DNA of 64,000 nucleotides from Impatiens glandulifera (lineage: Eukaryota; Streptophyta; Magnoliopsida; Ericales; Balsaminaceae), in NCBI RefSeq assembly GCF_907164915.1, contig NC_061867.1:41648338-41712337 (forward strand), written 5' to 3'. The position numbers and the translations under genes were made by a program. Positions 43,671-56,771 of the stretch are shown here, piece after piece; the stretch's first letter is position 1; every line of letters starts with the position of its first letter. Under the pieces are notes generated by a model that searched no databases, was not told where the DNA came from, and saw only the letters and a list, made by a program, of their open reading frames with translations.

Positions 43671-44083
43671 CCTAGATTATTAAAAAATTGAACAAATGAT
43701 TAATTATTTTTACATGATTAATTTCTTCCGCTCCAAGTATTGTCAAAATCTTTTAAAAATTAAATGTTTCATTTTAAAAGATGCTTAACATTCAAACTAA
43801 TGTTGAAACGCATCGAACCTCGAGCTTCCCCGCATATGTTTAAGACATGATTCTAATTTTAAAATATTCAAAATTTGATTTTAAAGAATATATATATTCT
43901 CACTAATCATATAAAAAAAATATATTTTTTATCAATAATTTATATATATATATATATATATATATTAAATGTAGTTACCATTTAATGAATTACCGATCAA
44001 TGAATTTTTATTGATGATTAAATTCCATTCATATATATGTTCAATGGCAATTAAAGCGTCATTATTACCCCTAATTGATATTA
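43671..44083. other. AT-rich DNA with a TA microsatellite
   Basis: No gene. A TA run of ~12 units lies at 43941-43965. The segment near 43800-43850 (GAAACGCATCGAACCTCGAGC) is less AT-rich and may be internal sequence of the Tat/Ogre relic. Confidence 0.45.
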
Positions 44084-44779
44084 GGGGTGTAAGCAGTTCG
44101 GTTCGGTCGGGTTTTTTACCGTCATTCTAATTGTTGATATCGGTTTTTCAAAATCTTCCTCCGTCGGTTGGCGGTTAAAATTCGATTCGGTTTGGTCAAT
44201 TATAAAATCGGTTCAATCGGCTTGTAAGTTTAATCGTTGAAAAAAATAATAAATATAATATAATAAATTAAAGAACAAAAAAATTAATTGAATTTTATAA
44301 AAAATAATTATTTATAATTTTCTATTCTTTTAGTTTAGTTTTTATATTTATATATATATATAAACTAAACTAAAATAATAGAAAATTAGTTGAATTCTTT
44401 AATAAAATTATATAATAAAACAACTATTTAACTTAAAAAAAATATTAGAATATTAATTAAATAATTTTGAGTTTAAGTAAGAAAAAAGACATTAAATATA
44501 CAAAATAATAGTTATGTGTGACCAGATTCAAATCCTAAATAAAAAAACACCTTAAATTCATCATTTACCACTAGACTAGAAGGACATATATTTATAAATA
44601 TATCAAAAACACGTATATATACGGTCGGTTTTTTATTATATAAATCGTCAACCGATCCGGCCAATGTCGGTACAGAAAATTATGAACCGGCCAGAACTCG
44701 GTTCGGTCGGTTTATAATTATTTCGGTCAATTTTTCATCGGTTCAGTTTGGTTCGGTTTTTTCGGTTTTGCTTACACCC
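44084..44779. mobile_element. Nonautonomous element with GGTTCGG-rich ends
   Basis: Begins GGGGTGTAAGCAGTTCGGTTCGG and ends TTTTGCTTACACCC, an 11-base terminal inverted repeat (GGGTGTAAGCA). Both flanks hold many GGTTCGGT copies, a hallmark of a widespread plant MITE-like class related to hAT. No target duplication could be read. A perfect-looking hairpin lies inside (44316-44388). Confidence 0.6.
44316..44388. repeat. Hairpin inside the GGTTCGG element
   Basis: AATTTTCTATTCTTTTAGTT on the left pairs with AACTAAAATAATAGAAAATT on the right, round a TATATATA loop. Confidence 0.7.
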
Positions 44780-45460
44780 ACTTACATTGAAATTGAAACG
44801 ATTGATTTGACAGTTTAAAAAAATTATGTAAAAGAGATTAATATTCAACAATTTCAAACACTAACAAAATCTAAAAATTGCATTAAGATAATTATTTTTC
44901 TGATTGTTTTTTGAATTTTACTGATTTATATTATGGTTCACATAATACTGCATTTTACATTATTTTCTGTTGATAATCATTAATATACAAATAAATCTGA
45001 AGTGTAATGAATACTGAATTGAATTTGTTGTACACTTGTATCCAACAAGATAATCACATATGATAATCTTCAATACGAAATTCTTATAAGGAAAGAATAA
45101 GGTTCAATAATACTTCTCCTATCAATTTTTATCTCATATGATAAACATAAACAAAAGATTGAGACGACTAGAGAAGCTAGTTCGATAACATTCGACCAGC
45201 CTTATCATTAAGTTATTTTGTTTCGTTTCACTTTATTCAATTTATTTATTTGTAATAGTATATTTGTGAATTCAAGTTTTCTGATTTTTCATCATCAATT
45301 GTTTTTTGAGTAGTGAGCTATTTCAAATTCACCCTATACAAAACATTCACTTCAAGCATATTTGTTGCAAATAATTAATAATTGTAACATTGAAAAGTCT
45401 TGGTCACATCAAGAACTAACTTTTATGTAATGTTTCAAAAAACTAAAAAGTTACAATCAA

Positions 45461-47488
45461 TTACTCCCACCTATGTTTGATGGGCACGAGATGCAAAGGT
45501 AACTTCTTGTGGACTGTAAGACCAGTTTCTTCTTCAAGGCTAATGTCTTCAATTATCATCCCTTGAGGTAACTCCCAATCAAAAGAATGCAATAAGTTTG
45601 CTAAACCAAGCTCAATGTTGGTGTTGCCCATTGCTATGGCAGGACAGATCCTCCTACCACTACCAAACGGGATCAACTCAAAGTGTCGACCCTTAAAATC
45701 AACCTCGCCCCCATCAAACCTTTCGGGATAGAACTCTTCTGGCCTATCCCATATCTTAGGGTCACGACCTATTGCCCAAACATTAACAAATATCATTGTT
45801 TTGGGGTATACATCGTAGCCACCAATCTTGCAATGCCTAACGCACTCCCTAGGGATTAGTAAAGTCGATGGGGGATGAAGCCTGAAAGTTTCCTTCACCA
45901 CCATTTTTAAATAGTTAAGTTTTTCCAAATCTTCTAGTCCAACCATACTGTTTTTACCCACTAGAGCTCGAATCTCAAATTGGAGCTTTTTCATTACTCT
46001 TGGATTTTTCATTAGTTCTGTCATAGCCCACACTATTGTGTTGGAAGAGGTGTCTATTCCTCCGAAAAATACATCCTGAAAATTACATAACATATATTTA
46101 TATGTAATGATATTAATCTTATCATGATAACATATATATGGAATGATATTAATCTTATCATGATAACCAATTATAGTCATTTATAGTTGGTTTAATTTTG
46201 GATAAAACTAATATCTTTATATATTAATTATCAAATCACATAATTTATCAATAAAATACTAAAATATTTTTACTTTACTTTTATTAAATTTAAATTTTAA
46301 ATACAAAAAGATATTTTAATAATTTATTTAAAAAAAAAACTCAAATAAATTTTTATTATTATTAAACATAATTCCTTTTTTAAAAAGTCCAAAAATATTT
46401 TTAAAAACTCAAAGATCAAATGAAACAATAGTCAAACATTCAAATGAGCATAAAAAGTACAAAATAATTAATTGGATCAAAAGGGTAAAATAAAGAAAGT
46501 CAAAAATATTAAAATAGTCTAACTCAACATATGCATGAATCTATAGATGCCCTCTAACAAATAAAATTAATAATGTAAGAATGAGTGAACTTACAAAAAG
46601 CATAGCCTTGACATGATCCAAGGAGAAACTAAACGAAGTTTTATCATCCTTATATAATTTAAGCAATATGTCGACGATATCATCTTTCTCGAGTTTCAAT
46701 CTAGAAGGATCAAGATGCTCGTCAATGACCCTCGTTAAAAAGGCATCGAAATCCGATGCCCACTTCTTGAGCCTAAAATATTTTCCCGTCAAAGTATCAA
46801 TGATCCAACCGAACCTAGGAAAGAAATCCGTCACCCAAAAGCAACTCAACAAGTCAATAGCATCATGTATAGCAACCTCAAACTTCTTGTTGCCAAATTG
46901 TTTCCCCTCATATCTCTTTCCAAACGCAATCTTACACAAGATGTTGTTGAGCAAGGAAAATACCTTCTCACCCATGTCTACTTCACGATTCAAATAATTC
47001 GCGGAGAGATCTTCGATGATATGCTTGACTTCCAACTCTCTTAGGGATGTGAATGAGTTGACTCTTTTCATGCTAAAGAGCTCCAAGACACATAACTTCC
47101 GCATCTCTCGCCAATAATCGTTGTAAGGAACAAATGATATGTCCAACAAATTGTAGCTCAATATTTTAGGACCATACGAAGGCGCCCTACTACAACAATC
47201 AATGTCATGAGTCTTTAGAACTTGTTCCGCCATCTCGGCTGTGGACACGACCAGAGTAGGGATTTGACCTAGTTTCAACAGCATAACCGGACCGTTTTTC
47301 ATGGCAAGCTTCGCCAGGGATTGATGGGGAAGAGAACCGAGTTGATGCAAGTTTCCAATGAACGGAAGTCTTGCAGGGGACGGTGGATGACGACCCACAT
47401 GTTTTTTCTTGTCTCTTAAAAGAGTCCAAGAAATTGAAACTATGATGAGGAAAGAAGCTGCGATAATGTATGAAGAGAAGATGTCCAT
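45461..47488 (-). CDS. Cytochrome P450, CYP71-type, tandem paralogue
   Basis: A-type P450, 502 residues from exon 1 (47488-46595) and exon 2 (46075-45461), with a 519-base phase-0 intron at the same place as in the 33550-35732 gene. Features: N-terminal anchor ~4-24, PPSP hinge, I-helix GGIDTS, KETFRLHPP, FYPERF, and heme loop FGSGRRICPA with its cysteine near 442. The residue after Cys-Pro is Ala where the paralogue has Gly, a known variant in this family. An ATG at 47518 would add ten residues, but it lies only ~8 bases after the TATA box, probably upstream of the transcript start; the ATG at 47488 aligns with the paralogue. High identity to the first gene along the whole length. Intact. 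Substrate unknown. Confidence 0.93.
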
Positions 47489-47525
47489 ATCGAGTTGTCT
47501 ACTAACTAATTGAGACATGCATTCA

Positions 47526-47532
47526 TTTTATA
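47526..47532 (-). promoter_or_regulatory. TATA box of second P450 gene
   Basis: Minus strand GGCTATAAAATGAATGC, 37 bases before the ATG at 47488, giving a very short 5' UTR. Confidence 0.65.
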
Positions 47533-48678
47533 GCCATCAAAAGGTTTGTTTGGTAATATAAACTATAATCAAAATTTTAAAGTTGAATTTCAATTCTTAT
47601 ATTTATTATAGAGTATTTAAGATTAACAATTATAAATAAAATTATAATTTTCAATTTCACTCCTTATTTTGAAATTAAAATTTTAATATTTATTCTTCTT
47701 ATTAATTTTTTAAACAAATCATTTTGTTATAATTTTCTAATTTTAATTTTTATATCTGAAAAAATATAATTTTTTATTTTAATATTATAAATTTTTTATT
47801 CTAATATTATAAATTTTATTTTATTTTTTTCAAGTACAAAAATTATAATTGAATTACAATTTTATAAAAAAAACATTAAATATAAGATTTAAATATCAAT
47901 TCTTGTGAAATTAGAATTTTCATTTTCCACGTTTAATCACATTGTTAGTATATAATTTCAAAAACAAAATATTTAATAAATAAAAAAATATAGATTTAGA
48001 GTATAATTTATTAAGTTTTAACAACTCAATAATTTTTCAAACTAAAAAAAAAATTATATTTAATTATTATAACTTAAAATTGTTAATATAATCCAAGTAC
48101 AAGTATAATATATGTTCTTAACTTTTTTTTAAATGAAAAGTATTTAATTCACGTGACTTGTCATCAATTCTCAACAAGTCTATCTATTTAAATATTTACA
48201 AATTTAATACTTATCTTATCAAATATTCTAGTAATCTCTATTTGGATTACTGTAATTTGAATTGGATTAATGTAATTGAATTGGATACCTATAATTTGAA
48301 TTGGATTTGGAATTTATAGAATCAAAATTAAATTATAATTGAATTTATATATTTTAAAATTATAAAATGATCATTTTAAATAAATATATATATATATTAT
48401 TACTTTTATTTATTCACATTTTTATTTTATTATTATTCATATATATATATATATTCTAAAAGTCATACAGATTTTGATAAAAACAATGTTAAAGAAACAC
48501 GTGTCTTATTATACTTATTATATATAAAATTAAAAAATATAAGATATCTCAAATCTTTCATTTTCTAGAAGTCACGGATAAATTATTTTTTTAATTATTT
48601 TTTTATATATATTTTCAGGATCAGAGATATTCATTTAAATAATAATAAAAAATTCAGTCTTTATTATATGTATACTCG

Positions 48679-48715
<37 letters not shown>

Positions 48716-49690
48716 AATATTATAATATATTTTTTTAAATTGATATTTATACATATAGATAAACATTCATATAATATCAATTTTTTTAAATGTATATAAC
48801 GCAAAAAATCGATCCTTCCCGAGAAGAGGTTTTGTTATTCAATAGTTGTGGCACATAACTCACATTCCTCTCGAGTCTAGAGTGAGATGAGAAATCAAAA
48901 TGTTATGATTGACTAGAGTGCTTTTAAAAAAATATTGATTTATACTAGTTTTGACTTTTTTAAAGTCTACGCCTAATTTAGTTCTCGAAAAATCAGGAAA
49001 GAAAAATATTGTGCGTGTTCAAGCTCAAGCGTATTTTAAAGGTTTAGTTTTTAATTCGGTGCTTGGTTATTTGCTAAAAATGGCTCTCGCACTATGTCTC
49101 ACATGAGTGTCACATTATAGTTTATACTCTAAACTTTTGATCATTTAAAAGAATATTATTCTATAACTTATTTATTTATCCAATCCTAGGGCATATATCT
49201 AAAGGTAATCCAAGCCTAAACATGTGTCTAATTTTTTATCATTTTGTTCTTAGGGCATGCGTCTATGTCATGGTCCTAAATCTAAAACTTAATGAAATAA
49301 AATGTTAAATATGAGCGAGAAAGAGAGGCTCGAATGATAAATGTACAAATGTAAAAGGGAGGAAACTCTGTTTGATCTTACAACAAATGAAGTCATTTTG
49401 TCAAAACAATTGAAGTTCACCAACTGATCATCCCTCTCTCTTTTTTTGCTCATCTCCCTTTTAAAATGACTTCCTTCTAAATAGTCTAAGCCTTATGATC
49501 ATACCCTCTCTTTTTTGCTCCTCTCCCTTTTAAAATGACTTCCTTCCCTTGTCCTTCCTCTTCCCCTTTCTCTTGCAATGAAAGGAGAATGAAATAAAGA
49601 TGTTGAGGAATACTGTATATTCTCATTTTGAGTTCTTTCTTTTATATGAACTTATTTTGATTTGATAGAAATAATTATTTTTTAGGATTT
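47533..49690. other. AT-rich intergenic DNA
   Basis: No credible gene. It contains repeated TAATTTGAATTGGAT near 48250-48310, a TA microsatellite of ~16 units at 48680-48713, and a less AT-rich part at 49000-49600 with two copies of CCCTCTCTTTTTTTGCTC..CTCCCTTTTAAAATGACTTCCTTC (near 49431 and 49504). Confidence 0.5.
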
Positions 49691-51800
49691 TTGGGCTCTT
49701 CACCTTATTATGTTCAACTTGAATTTCTAGATCAGTCTCAGGATGCTTGTCTTTGTTTCCTTCAGCTTCATCTATGGTATCGTCTATAATAGTCTTAGTA
49801 GCATCTACTTCAGCTTGATTATTCTGAGTATCCTCCTCTCTAGTTTTCTATAATACAGATTGACTTGTTTGAGAATCAACTTTTTCATCTTCTTCATTCT
49901 CTATTTCATTGCTACCTTTATTCTCTTTTTCAATAAAAACCCCTTAATATATTTTCTTTGATTTTATTATTTTCTTCATTTTCAGATTTCTCTTTAGTTT
50001 CTACTTCTTTCTCTTCCTCCATATTTTGCTCTTTTCTTTTAGACTCCCCTATTTCTTTTTCTTATTTTTTTGCTTCTTGGTCTTTTAGTATCCTCTACTC
50101 ATCTTCTATAGCTTGAGCACATTTCGTGCTGACATGTTGGAAAGTATTACAAAATGCACATTTATTCGGTCTCCACTCATAAGTGATTTCCATGACATTA
50201 GATTTTCCTTATCTATCGACCACTATCATATTATTCGGCAATGTGCTACAAGGATTCACCTCTATGCTAATTCTAGCAAAGAATAAATGCTCTCCTCCTT
50301 CTGTTATTGGGTTCATGTATAATGGTTTTCCGAATATCCCTGCAAAATGACTAATGGTTTCTTCTTTGTACATGTGTGCAGGGATATTCAAAAGCTTGAA
50401 TCATATTTGTGATGTCTCCTTAGGTTTACTTAACATGTTCAAATCTTCAGACCATCTTTCCAACTTCATGCAGTTTGATCCAATATATATATGCCCATGT
50501 TCTAGAATTTCATCCAGATTCGACCCATTCTTGAATTGAAAAAAGTAGAGATCATGAATATTTGCAGAGATCTTCTCTAGCCCATTTTCTTTCCACTGTT
50601 TCATTAAAGCTTCTTTAGTGATTGGGAATGATACTATGTTTTTTCCAATATAATTCTCTACCACCACAATTTCACATTCCTTTATGCACTTTTCTTCTAC
50701 TTCATTGGGAAATTAAATTCAAAAAGAGAATTAAGTACTTCCACTTTTGTTTTAACATCCCCTAAGAAGATTTTCTCTTTGTAGGCATGGTCTTCAGTTT
50801 TTTTTCCTGCATTTTAATTTCATACCTCATTTACTTTCTAGGTAGAGTTGTTCCTGATAGTACATGTCTTCAATTTAGGGGCCTTTATTAGCTCCTTTAT
50901 TATAGTCACTAACCAGTTTACTATCTATTCATATTCTTCATTCTTCAGCAAATTTCAGTCATGAAGATAATATTGAGTTGAATTGATATATGTTGGACCT
51001 TCTCCTTGTTACTCTCTTTTTTTAGAATGAATGAGAAGCTTGGTGATTTGGTTTTTTAGGCCAAACAGATTGGCTTTTTCATTGTAATCAGCCTTCTAGA
51101 CTCTTTCCTACTTTACTTGCTTTTCTGCATTATTTTCTTTAGAAACCTTCTTCCCTTGCTTTTCTGCATTATTTTTTTCAGAATTTTCCATAACATTTGA
51201 TTTCCCTTTGCTTTGTCCTGTTTTTTTTTTAATGACTTCTTTAAAAATCTCCTTGAGAACTTTCATAACAAACTCTTTGACTTCCTTCACTTCATTACTT
51301 TTCTTTTTCCCCATTGTTGAATAGAAGAACAAAATTGTAAAGCAGAGTAAATACAGAAATAGGGCAATTCAGAAACCTTAAAGATTTAGCGAAAAAATCG
51401 TTTTAAAAGGCAACCTCCGATAACACCAAAGATTAGAGAACACACCGGCACTCGCAATCAGGAAATAAGCATCCAAAAAAGCTATAACTTCTGAGAGATT
51501 TAGGGTTATTGGAACTTACTTCGCGAATCGTGTCATTCGTGTCATTCGTGTCGATCGTGTCGATCGTGCCGTCGATTGTATTGTGCCAACCGTGCTGATC
51601 GTGTTTCAATCGACGAACAACGTTTCTTGCTTTTTCGTTGATGCGATTGAGTTTTTGATTTATTATTATTGTTGAGTAGAATGATATGTACGTTCTTGGA
51701 GAAGAATTTCAAGAATTCGTCACCGGAAAATTTCACCGGAAATCTCCAAAGCTTTTCTCTCAAGCGTCGATCTTTAAAATGGGTATCAAATTCATTTAAA
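49690..51800 (-). mobile_element. LINE 5' part (5' UTR and ORF1), inverted
   Basis: On the minus strand, from right to left: a Thr/Cys-rich GC-richer leader with TTTCCGGTGAAATTTTCCGGTGACG near 51730 and repeats of CGATCGTG near 51550-51600 (typical 5'-UTR style of plant LINEs), then ORF1 from 51314. The LINE 3' end lies in the opposite orientation from ~51850. The left limit near 49690 is approximate. Confidence 0.55.
50119..51314 (-). pseudogene. LINE ORF1 (DUF4283 and zinc knuckle), broken
   Basis: RNA-binding protein of a plant LINE. The start is at ATG 51314 (MGKKKSNEVKEVKEFVMK, lysine-rich), with a stop at 51108. The DUF4283-type domain is at 50667-50209 (LYFFQFKNGSNLDEILEHGH, IYIGSNCMKLERW, LLNIPAHMYKEETI) with an in-frame TGA at 50401-50403 and a TAA at 50209-50211. 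In the same frame a CX2CX4HX4C knuckle CAFCNTFQHVSTKC follows at 50160-50119. An acidic lysine-rich tail with further stops continues to about 49700. Not functional. Confidence 0.7.
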
Positions 51801-52021
51801 GTTAATTTAACTTGTTTGGTTTATAAAAACTATAAGAGCTGCACTAACATTTCTTTATGAGGTTACAAGTTGGACTATGAATGAGAACAAGAGCTTGGCA
51901 TTCTATGGAGGAGTAAAAAAGGAAACAAAAGCAAACATATACAAATCATGGGAATCGCAGAAGGAAGCTTCCCGGTAAGATTCTTAGGCATACCACTCAC
52001 GAAAAACAAATCTAAATCTCG

Positions 52022-52389
52022 TGTTGAGTTATGGAGCCTACACTTATAATAAACTCTACATTGTTAATTAGAGTTTATTGAGTTTCTTTTTGGTTTTGGA
52101 CTTGGGCTTGACCAAAGTTATTTAGGTTTATTACCTGAATGTTTACCCTATAAATATGTAATTATTAAGGGTTTATATTGTTAAAGATAGAATTCTAGAG
52201 AGATAAAGTGTGAGACAAAAAAACTCTGTATTCCTTCTTCTTCTTTATAGTGAAATCTGGTGGTGCCTGAAGTGAATGTAGCTCAATTTGAGTGAACCAC
52301 TATAAATATGTGTTTTATTGTGTTCTTGTTTCTTGCATTTTTACAGATTGTTTCAAGCTGGTCAGATTTGAGAGATACAAATCCTAACA
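52022..52389 (+). repeat. 5' LTR of Tork-like Copia
   Basis: 368 bp, TGTTGAG...CCTAACA, followed by AC and the tRNA-Met primer-binding site. Confidence 0.9.
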
Positions 52390-52391
52390 AC

Positions 52392-52403
52392 TGGTATCAG
52401 AGC
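52392..52403 (+). other. Primer-binding site of Tork-like Copia
   Basis: TGGTATCAGAGC, initiator tRNA-Met type. Confidence 0.88.
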
Positions 52404-52433
52404 AGCTAGGCTAGATCTGAGCATTGGAAACAA

Positions 52434-55400
52434 TGACAAGTGAGAATAGTATAGGACATGGGATTGGAAGATTCGATGGGACAGATTATGCCTTCTAGAG
52501 AATGCAGATTGGAGATTATCTCTATGGAAAGAAGCTTCATGTTCTTTTGAGTGAGAAACTAGAGAAGATGGATGAAGCTGAATGGAAACTCCTTGATAGA
52601 CATGTTTTGGGAGTTGTCCGATTGCACTAGCCAAGACGGTTGCTCACAATGTAACAAATGAGAAGACCACCATGGGTCTGATGAAAGTTCTTTCTGATAT
52701 GTATGAGAAACCATCTACTAACAACAATGTACACTTAATAAAAAAACTCTTTTACTTAAGAATGGTTGATGGTACTTCTATCACTACTAATTTGAATTAA
52801 TTCAATACAATGGTGAATCAATTGCTATCTGTTGAGATTGATTTTGGGGATGAAGTTAGTGCCCTGATTTTGTTAGCATCTCCACCAAATAGTTGAGAAC
52901 CTATGAGGGCAGCAATTAATAATTCAGTTGGAAATGCTAAACTGAAATTTGTTGAAGTTAGAGATCGTATTCTTGCTGAAGAGGTTCGTAAAATTGACTC
53001 TGGTGAAACATTCAAAGATTTTCTCTGAATGTGGAAAACAGGGGTAGAGGTAATGATAGAAATTTCAACCGAGATAAGAGCAGATCTATGTTAAGGAGTA
53101 GGAGGAGTCAGTCCAAGTCTGGGCGGACATTTGAGTGCTGGAATTGTGGTAAATAGGGTCATTTAAAGAGGAACTGCAAAGCACCGAAGAAAAACGGTGA
53201 TGATAAAAATGATGGAGCCAACGTTATTATAGAATCTGTCACTGATGCGTTACTTTAGTCTGTTGATAGCCCGATAGATTCATGGGTTTTGGACTTAGGA
53301 GCGTCTTTCCACACCACTGCTCACAAAGAATTAATAGAGAATTATATGGCTGGAAACTGCGAGAAAGTTTATCTCGCATATGGTGAGCCACTGGATATTG
53401 TTGGCATGGGTGACATCAAATTGAAGATGGTAAATGGTTCTGTTTGAAATATTAATAAGGTGAGACACATTCCAGGTTTAATGCGCAAACTAATTTATGT
53501 TACACAGCTTGATGAAGAAGGTCATAATTTCATTTGTGGAAATGGTGCATGGAAGGTGACTAAATGAGCAATAGTTGTTGCTCGAGGTCACAAAACTGGA
53601 ACGTTATACACGACTTCAACTTACAGAGAAATAGTTGTTGTTGTAGTTGATGACTCGAAGAATAGTGAGTTGTGGCATTGCAGGTTTGGCCATATGAGCG
53701 AAAAAAGGATGAAAATTCTTTTGAAGAATGGACAGATTCCTAAACTGAAGTCTTTTGAACATCAGTTATGTGAAAACTACATTATTGGAAAACATAAACG
53801 GGTGAGTTTCTTAAAGATTAGGAAGGAGCTCAAGAAAAAAAAGCTAGAGTTGGTACACACTGATGTGTGGGGACCTGCACATGTTTCTTCTATTGGCGGA
53901 TCACAATACTACGTGACGTTTATAGATTATTCGACAAGAAAGGTATGGGTATATTTTATGAAGCACAAGTCTGAAGTATTTTCTATTTTCAAAAATGGAA
54001 GGCTTTGGTTGAAAATGAAATAAATCAGAAAGTTAAGTGCTTGAGATTCGACAATGGAGGTGAATATAAATTTAAATTTCAAAGAGTATTGTGCTGTGAA
54101 TGAGATCAGTATGGTGAAGACTGTTCCCCGAACGCCTCAAAAGAATGGAGTAGTTGAACGAATGAATCGAACATTGAACGAGCGTGCTAGAAGCATGAGA
54201 TTGCATGCAGGACTACCTAGAACCTTCTGGGCAGAAGCTATAAATACTGCTGCCTATTTGATAAACAGGGGACCCTCTGTTCCTTTTGAATTCAAAATTC
54301 ATGAAGAAGCCTGGAGCAATAAAAAGGTAAACATTTCTTATTTGAAAGTGTTTGGTTGTTTATCATATGTTCATATTAATGAATGTGATAGGAGCAAGTT
54401 TGATCCAAAGTCTAATAAATGTTTTTTCATTGATTATGGTGATATCGAGTTTGGTTATCGTTTCTAGGATAATCAAAATCGGAAGATCATTCGTAGCAGA
54501 AATGTTATCTTCAATGAACAAGTTCTCTACAAAGATTGTGTTGGGAAGACATCAGATGGTGATTCCAAGTTGGAAGAGACTAGTACAATCGATTTGAGAG
54601 AATTTTCAGCTGAATATATATACCAATTGTCGAAGAAAAACAATGTGTTGTTGAAGATAAAATCGTTGAGAACGTGGCCCCAGAGGTAAATGAACAAACA
54701 CCGATTATACAGTTGAGAAGATCGTCAAGGAATCGAAAACTAGTTGAGAGATGGTCTCCATCTCTGAACTATATCTTGTTGACAGATAGAGGTGAACCTG
54801 AATGCTATGAGGAAGTAATACAATCTGATGAATTGGTTAAGTGGGAGTCTGTAATGAAAGATGAGATGGACTCTTTGATTTTGAATCAGACTTGGGAGCT
54901 CACTGAGCTACCAAAGGGAAATAAAGCACTTCACAATAAATGGATCTTCAAGATTAAAGAATAACATGATAAAACCATGAGGTACAAGGCAATGTTGGTT
55001 GTGAAAGGATTTCAATAGAAAGAAGGTATTGACTACAATGAGATCTTCTCTCCAGTAGTTAAATTGATGACAATCAAAACTATTTTGAGTTTGGTTATGA
55101 AAGAAGACCTTCATCTTCAACAAATGGATGTCAAAACTTCTTTTCTTCATGGTGATTTAGATGAAGAGATTTATATGCGACAACCAGAAGGATTTGAAAT
55201 CAAAAGAAAAGACGAGCTTGTGTGTAAGCTTCAGAAGAGTATGTATGGTTTGAAACAGGCTCCAAGACAATGTTACAAGAAGTTCGATAGCTTCATGAAA
55301 AGTAACAATTTTCTAAGGTGTAAAACTGATCATTGCTGCTATATCAAGAGGTTTGATAAATCGTACATTATTCTGCTCCTCTACGTTGATGACATGTTGA

Positions 55401-56334
55401 TTGTTGGAGCAAGTTTGTATGAAATTAACAAGATCAAGAAAGAGTTGTCTGAAAAGTTTGCAATCAAGGATTTGGGTGCTGCTAAACAAATCCTTGGGAT
55501 GAGAATTTTCAGGGATGAAGAAGTTCTTAAGCTTTCACAAGAAGAATATGTGAAGAAAGTTCTTAGCAGGTTAAACTTGTATGATGCAAAAACAGTTACT
55601 ACCCCTTAGCTAGTCACTTCAGACTATCTAAAGACCAGTCGCCTTCAACAGAGGAGGAGAAAAATTACATGGCCACTATTCCGTATGCCTCTACCATTAG
55701 TTGTATTATGTATGCGATGGTTTGCACAAGACCAGATATATCACATGTAGTGGGAGTTGTTAGCAAGTTCATGAGCAACTCGGGTAGACAATATTGGGAA
55801 GCAGTAAAGTGGATACTACGATACTTAAGAGGAAGTACGGGTCTCGCTTTGTGTTTTCGAAAGTCTAATATGGGTTTGGAAGGATATGTTGATGCTGACA
55901 ATGGTGGTGATGTTGATAGTAGGAATAGCACAACATGGTATATTTATACTCTAGGAGGTACTGTAATCAGTTGGGTTTCAAAATTGCAGAAGATTGTTGC
56001 TCTTTCTAGTTGTGAGACAAAGTATGTTGCTGTGACAGAAACTGCTAAGGAAATGATGTGGTTACAACCCTTTTTGCGAGAATTGGATCAAGACTACGAG
56101 GGAAGTGTGTTGCGATGCAACAGTTAGAGTGCCATTCATTTGGCAAAGAATCCTGTTTATCATGGCAGGACGAAGCATATACAAGTTCGTTATCATTTCA
56201 TCCGGTCAGCTTTAGAAGATGGAGTATTAGCTTTTGGGAAGATTCACGGGAGAGAATCCAGTTGATATGTTGACGAAAGCTGTGACAAATGAGAAACTAA
56301 AGTTGTGTACAACTTCAGTTGGTCTTCTTCGTTA
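52434..56334 (+). pseudogene. Copia gag-pol, heavily degenerate
   Basis: Follows ATG ACAAGTGAGAATAGT near 52434. Gag remains include GIGRFDGTDYAF and a zinc knuckle (CWNCGK, stop, GHLKRNC) near 53135. Protease: SWVLDLGASFHTT near 53282 (Leu in place of the usual Ser/Thr before Gly, so the active site is damaged). GAG-pre-integrase and integrase: LWHCRFGHMSEKRM, VHTDVWGPAHV, RFDNGGEY, TPQKNGVVERMNRT, with a frameshift near 54020-54050. RT at 54674-55610: [30 protein letters not shown], catalytic YVDDMLIVG. RNase H at 55669-56127: ALSSCETKYVAV. At least ten stops or shifts. Confidence 0.85.
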
Positions 56335-56398
56335 AGACACCGGATGGAAATCTCGATACCGATCGAGAGATGATAAAGTTAGTCTCCAAGTGGGAGAT

Positions 56399-56771
56399 TG
56401 TTGAGTTATGGAGCCTACACTTATAATAAACTCTACATTGTTAATTATAGTTTATTGGGTTTCTTTTTGGTTTTGGGCTTGGGCTTGGGCCTGACCAAAG
56501 TTATTTAGGTTTATTACCTGAATGTTTACCCTATAAATATGTGATTGTTAAGGGTTTACATTGTTAAAAATAGATTTCTAGAGAGATAAAGTGTGAGGCA
56601 AAAAACTCTGTATTCCTTCTTCTTCTTCATAGTGAAATCTGGTGGTGACTTAAGTGGATGTAACTCAATTTGAGCGAACCACTATAAATCTGTGCCTTCT
56701 TGTGTTCTTCTTTCTTGCATTTTAACAAATTGTTTCAAACTGGTCGGATTTGAGAGATACAAATCCTAACA
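56399..56771 (+). repeat. 3' LTR of Tork-like Copia
   Basis: 373 bp, near copy of the 5' LTR, with differences such as GGGCTTGGGCTTGGGCC and a GCGAACC change. The preceding CAAGTGGGAGAT is the polypurine tract. Confidence 0.9.

Larger units (their letters stand above)
52022..56771 (+). mobile_element. Tork/Tnt1-like Ty1/Copia element, degenerate, TSD TCTCG
   Basis: LTRs 52022-52389 and 56399-56771 begin TGTTGAGTTATGGAGCC and end ATCCTAACA. The duplication TCTCG (52017-52021, 56772-56776) is perfect. The primer-binding site TGGTATCAGAGC is at 52392-52403 and the polypurine tract CAAGTGGGAGAT is just before the 3' LTR. A TATA box (TATAAATA) is at 52149-52156. The internal frame is broken many times. 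It is inserted into the LINE RT. Confidence 0.92.

Noticed and set aside
47489..47518. Longer start for the second P450 at ATG 47518
   Set aside because: It lies ~8 bases after the TATA box, probably before the transcript start, and the extra ten residues have no match in the paralogue.
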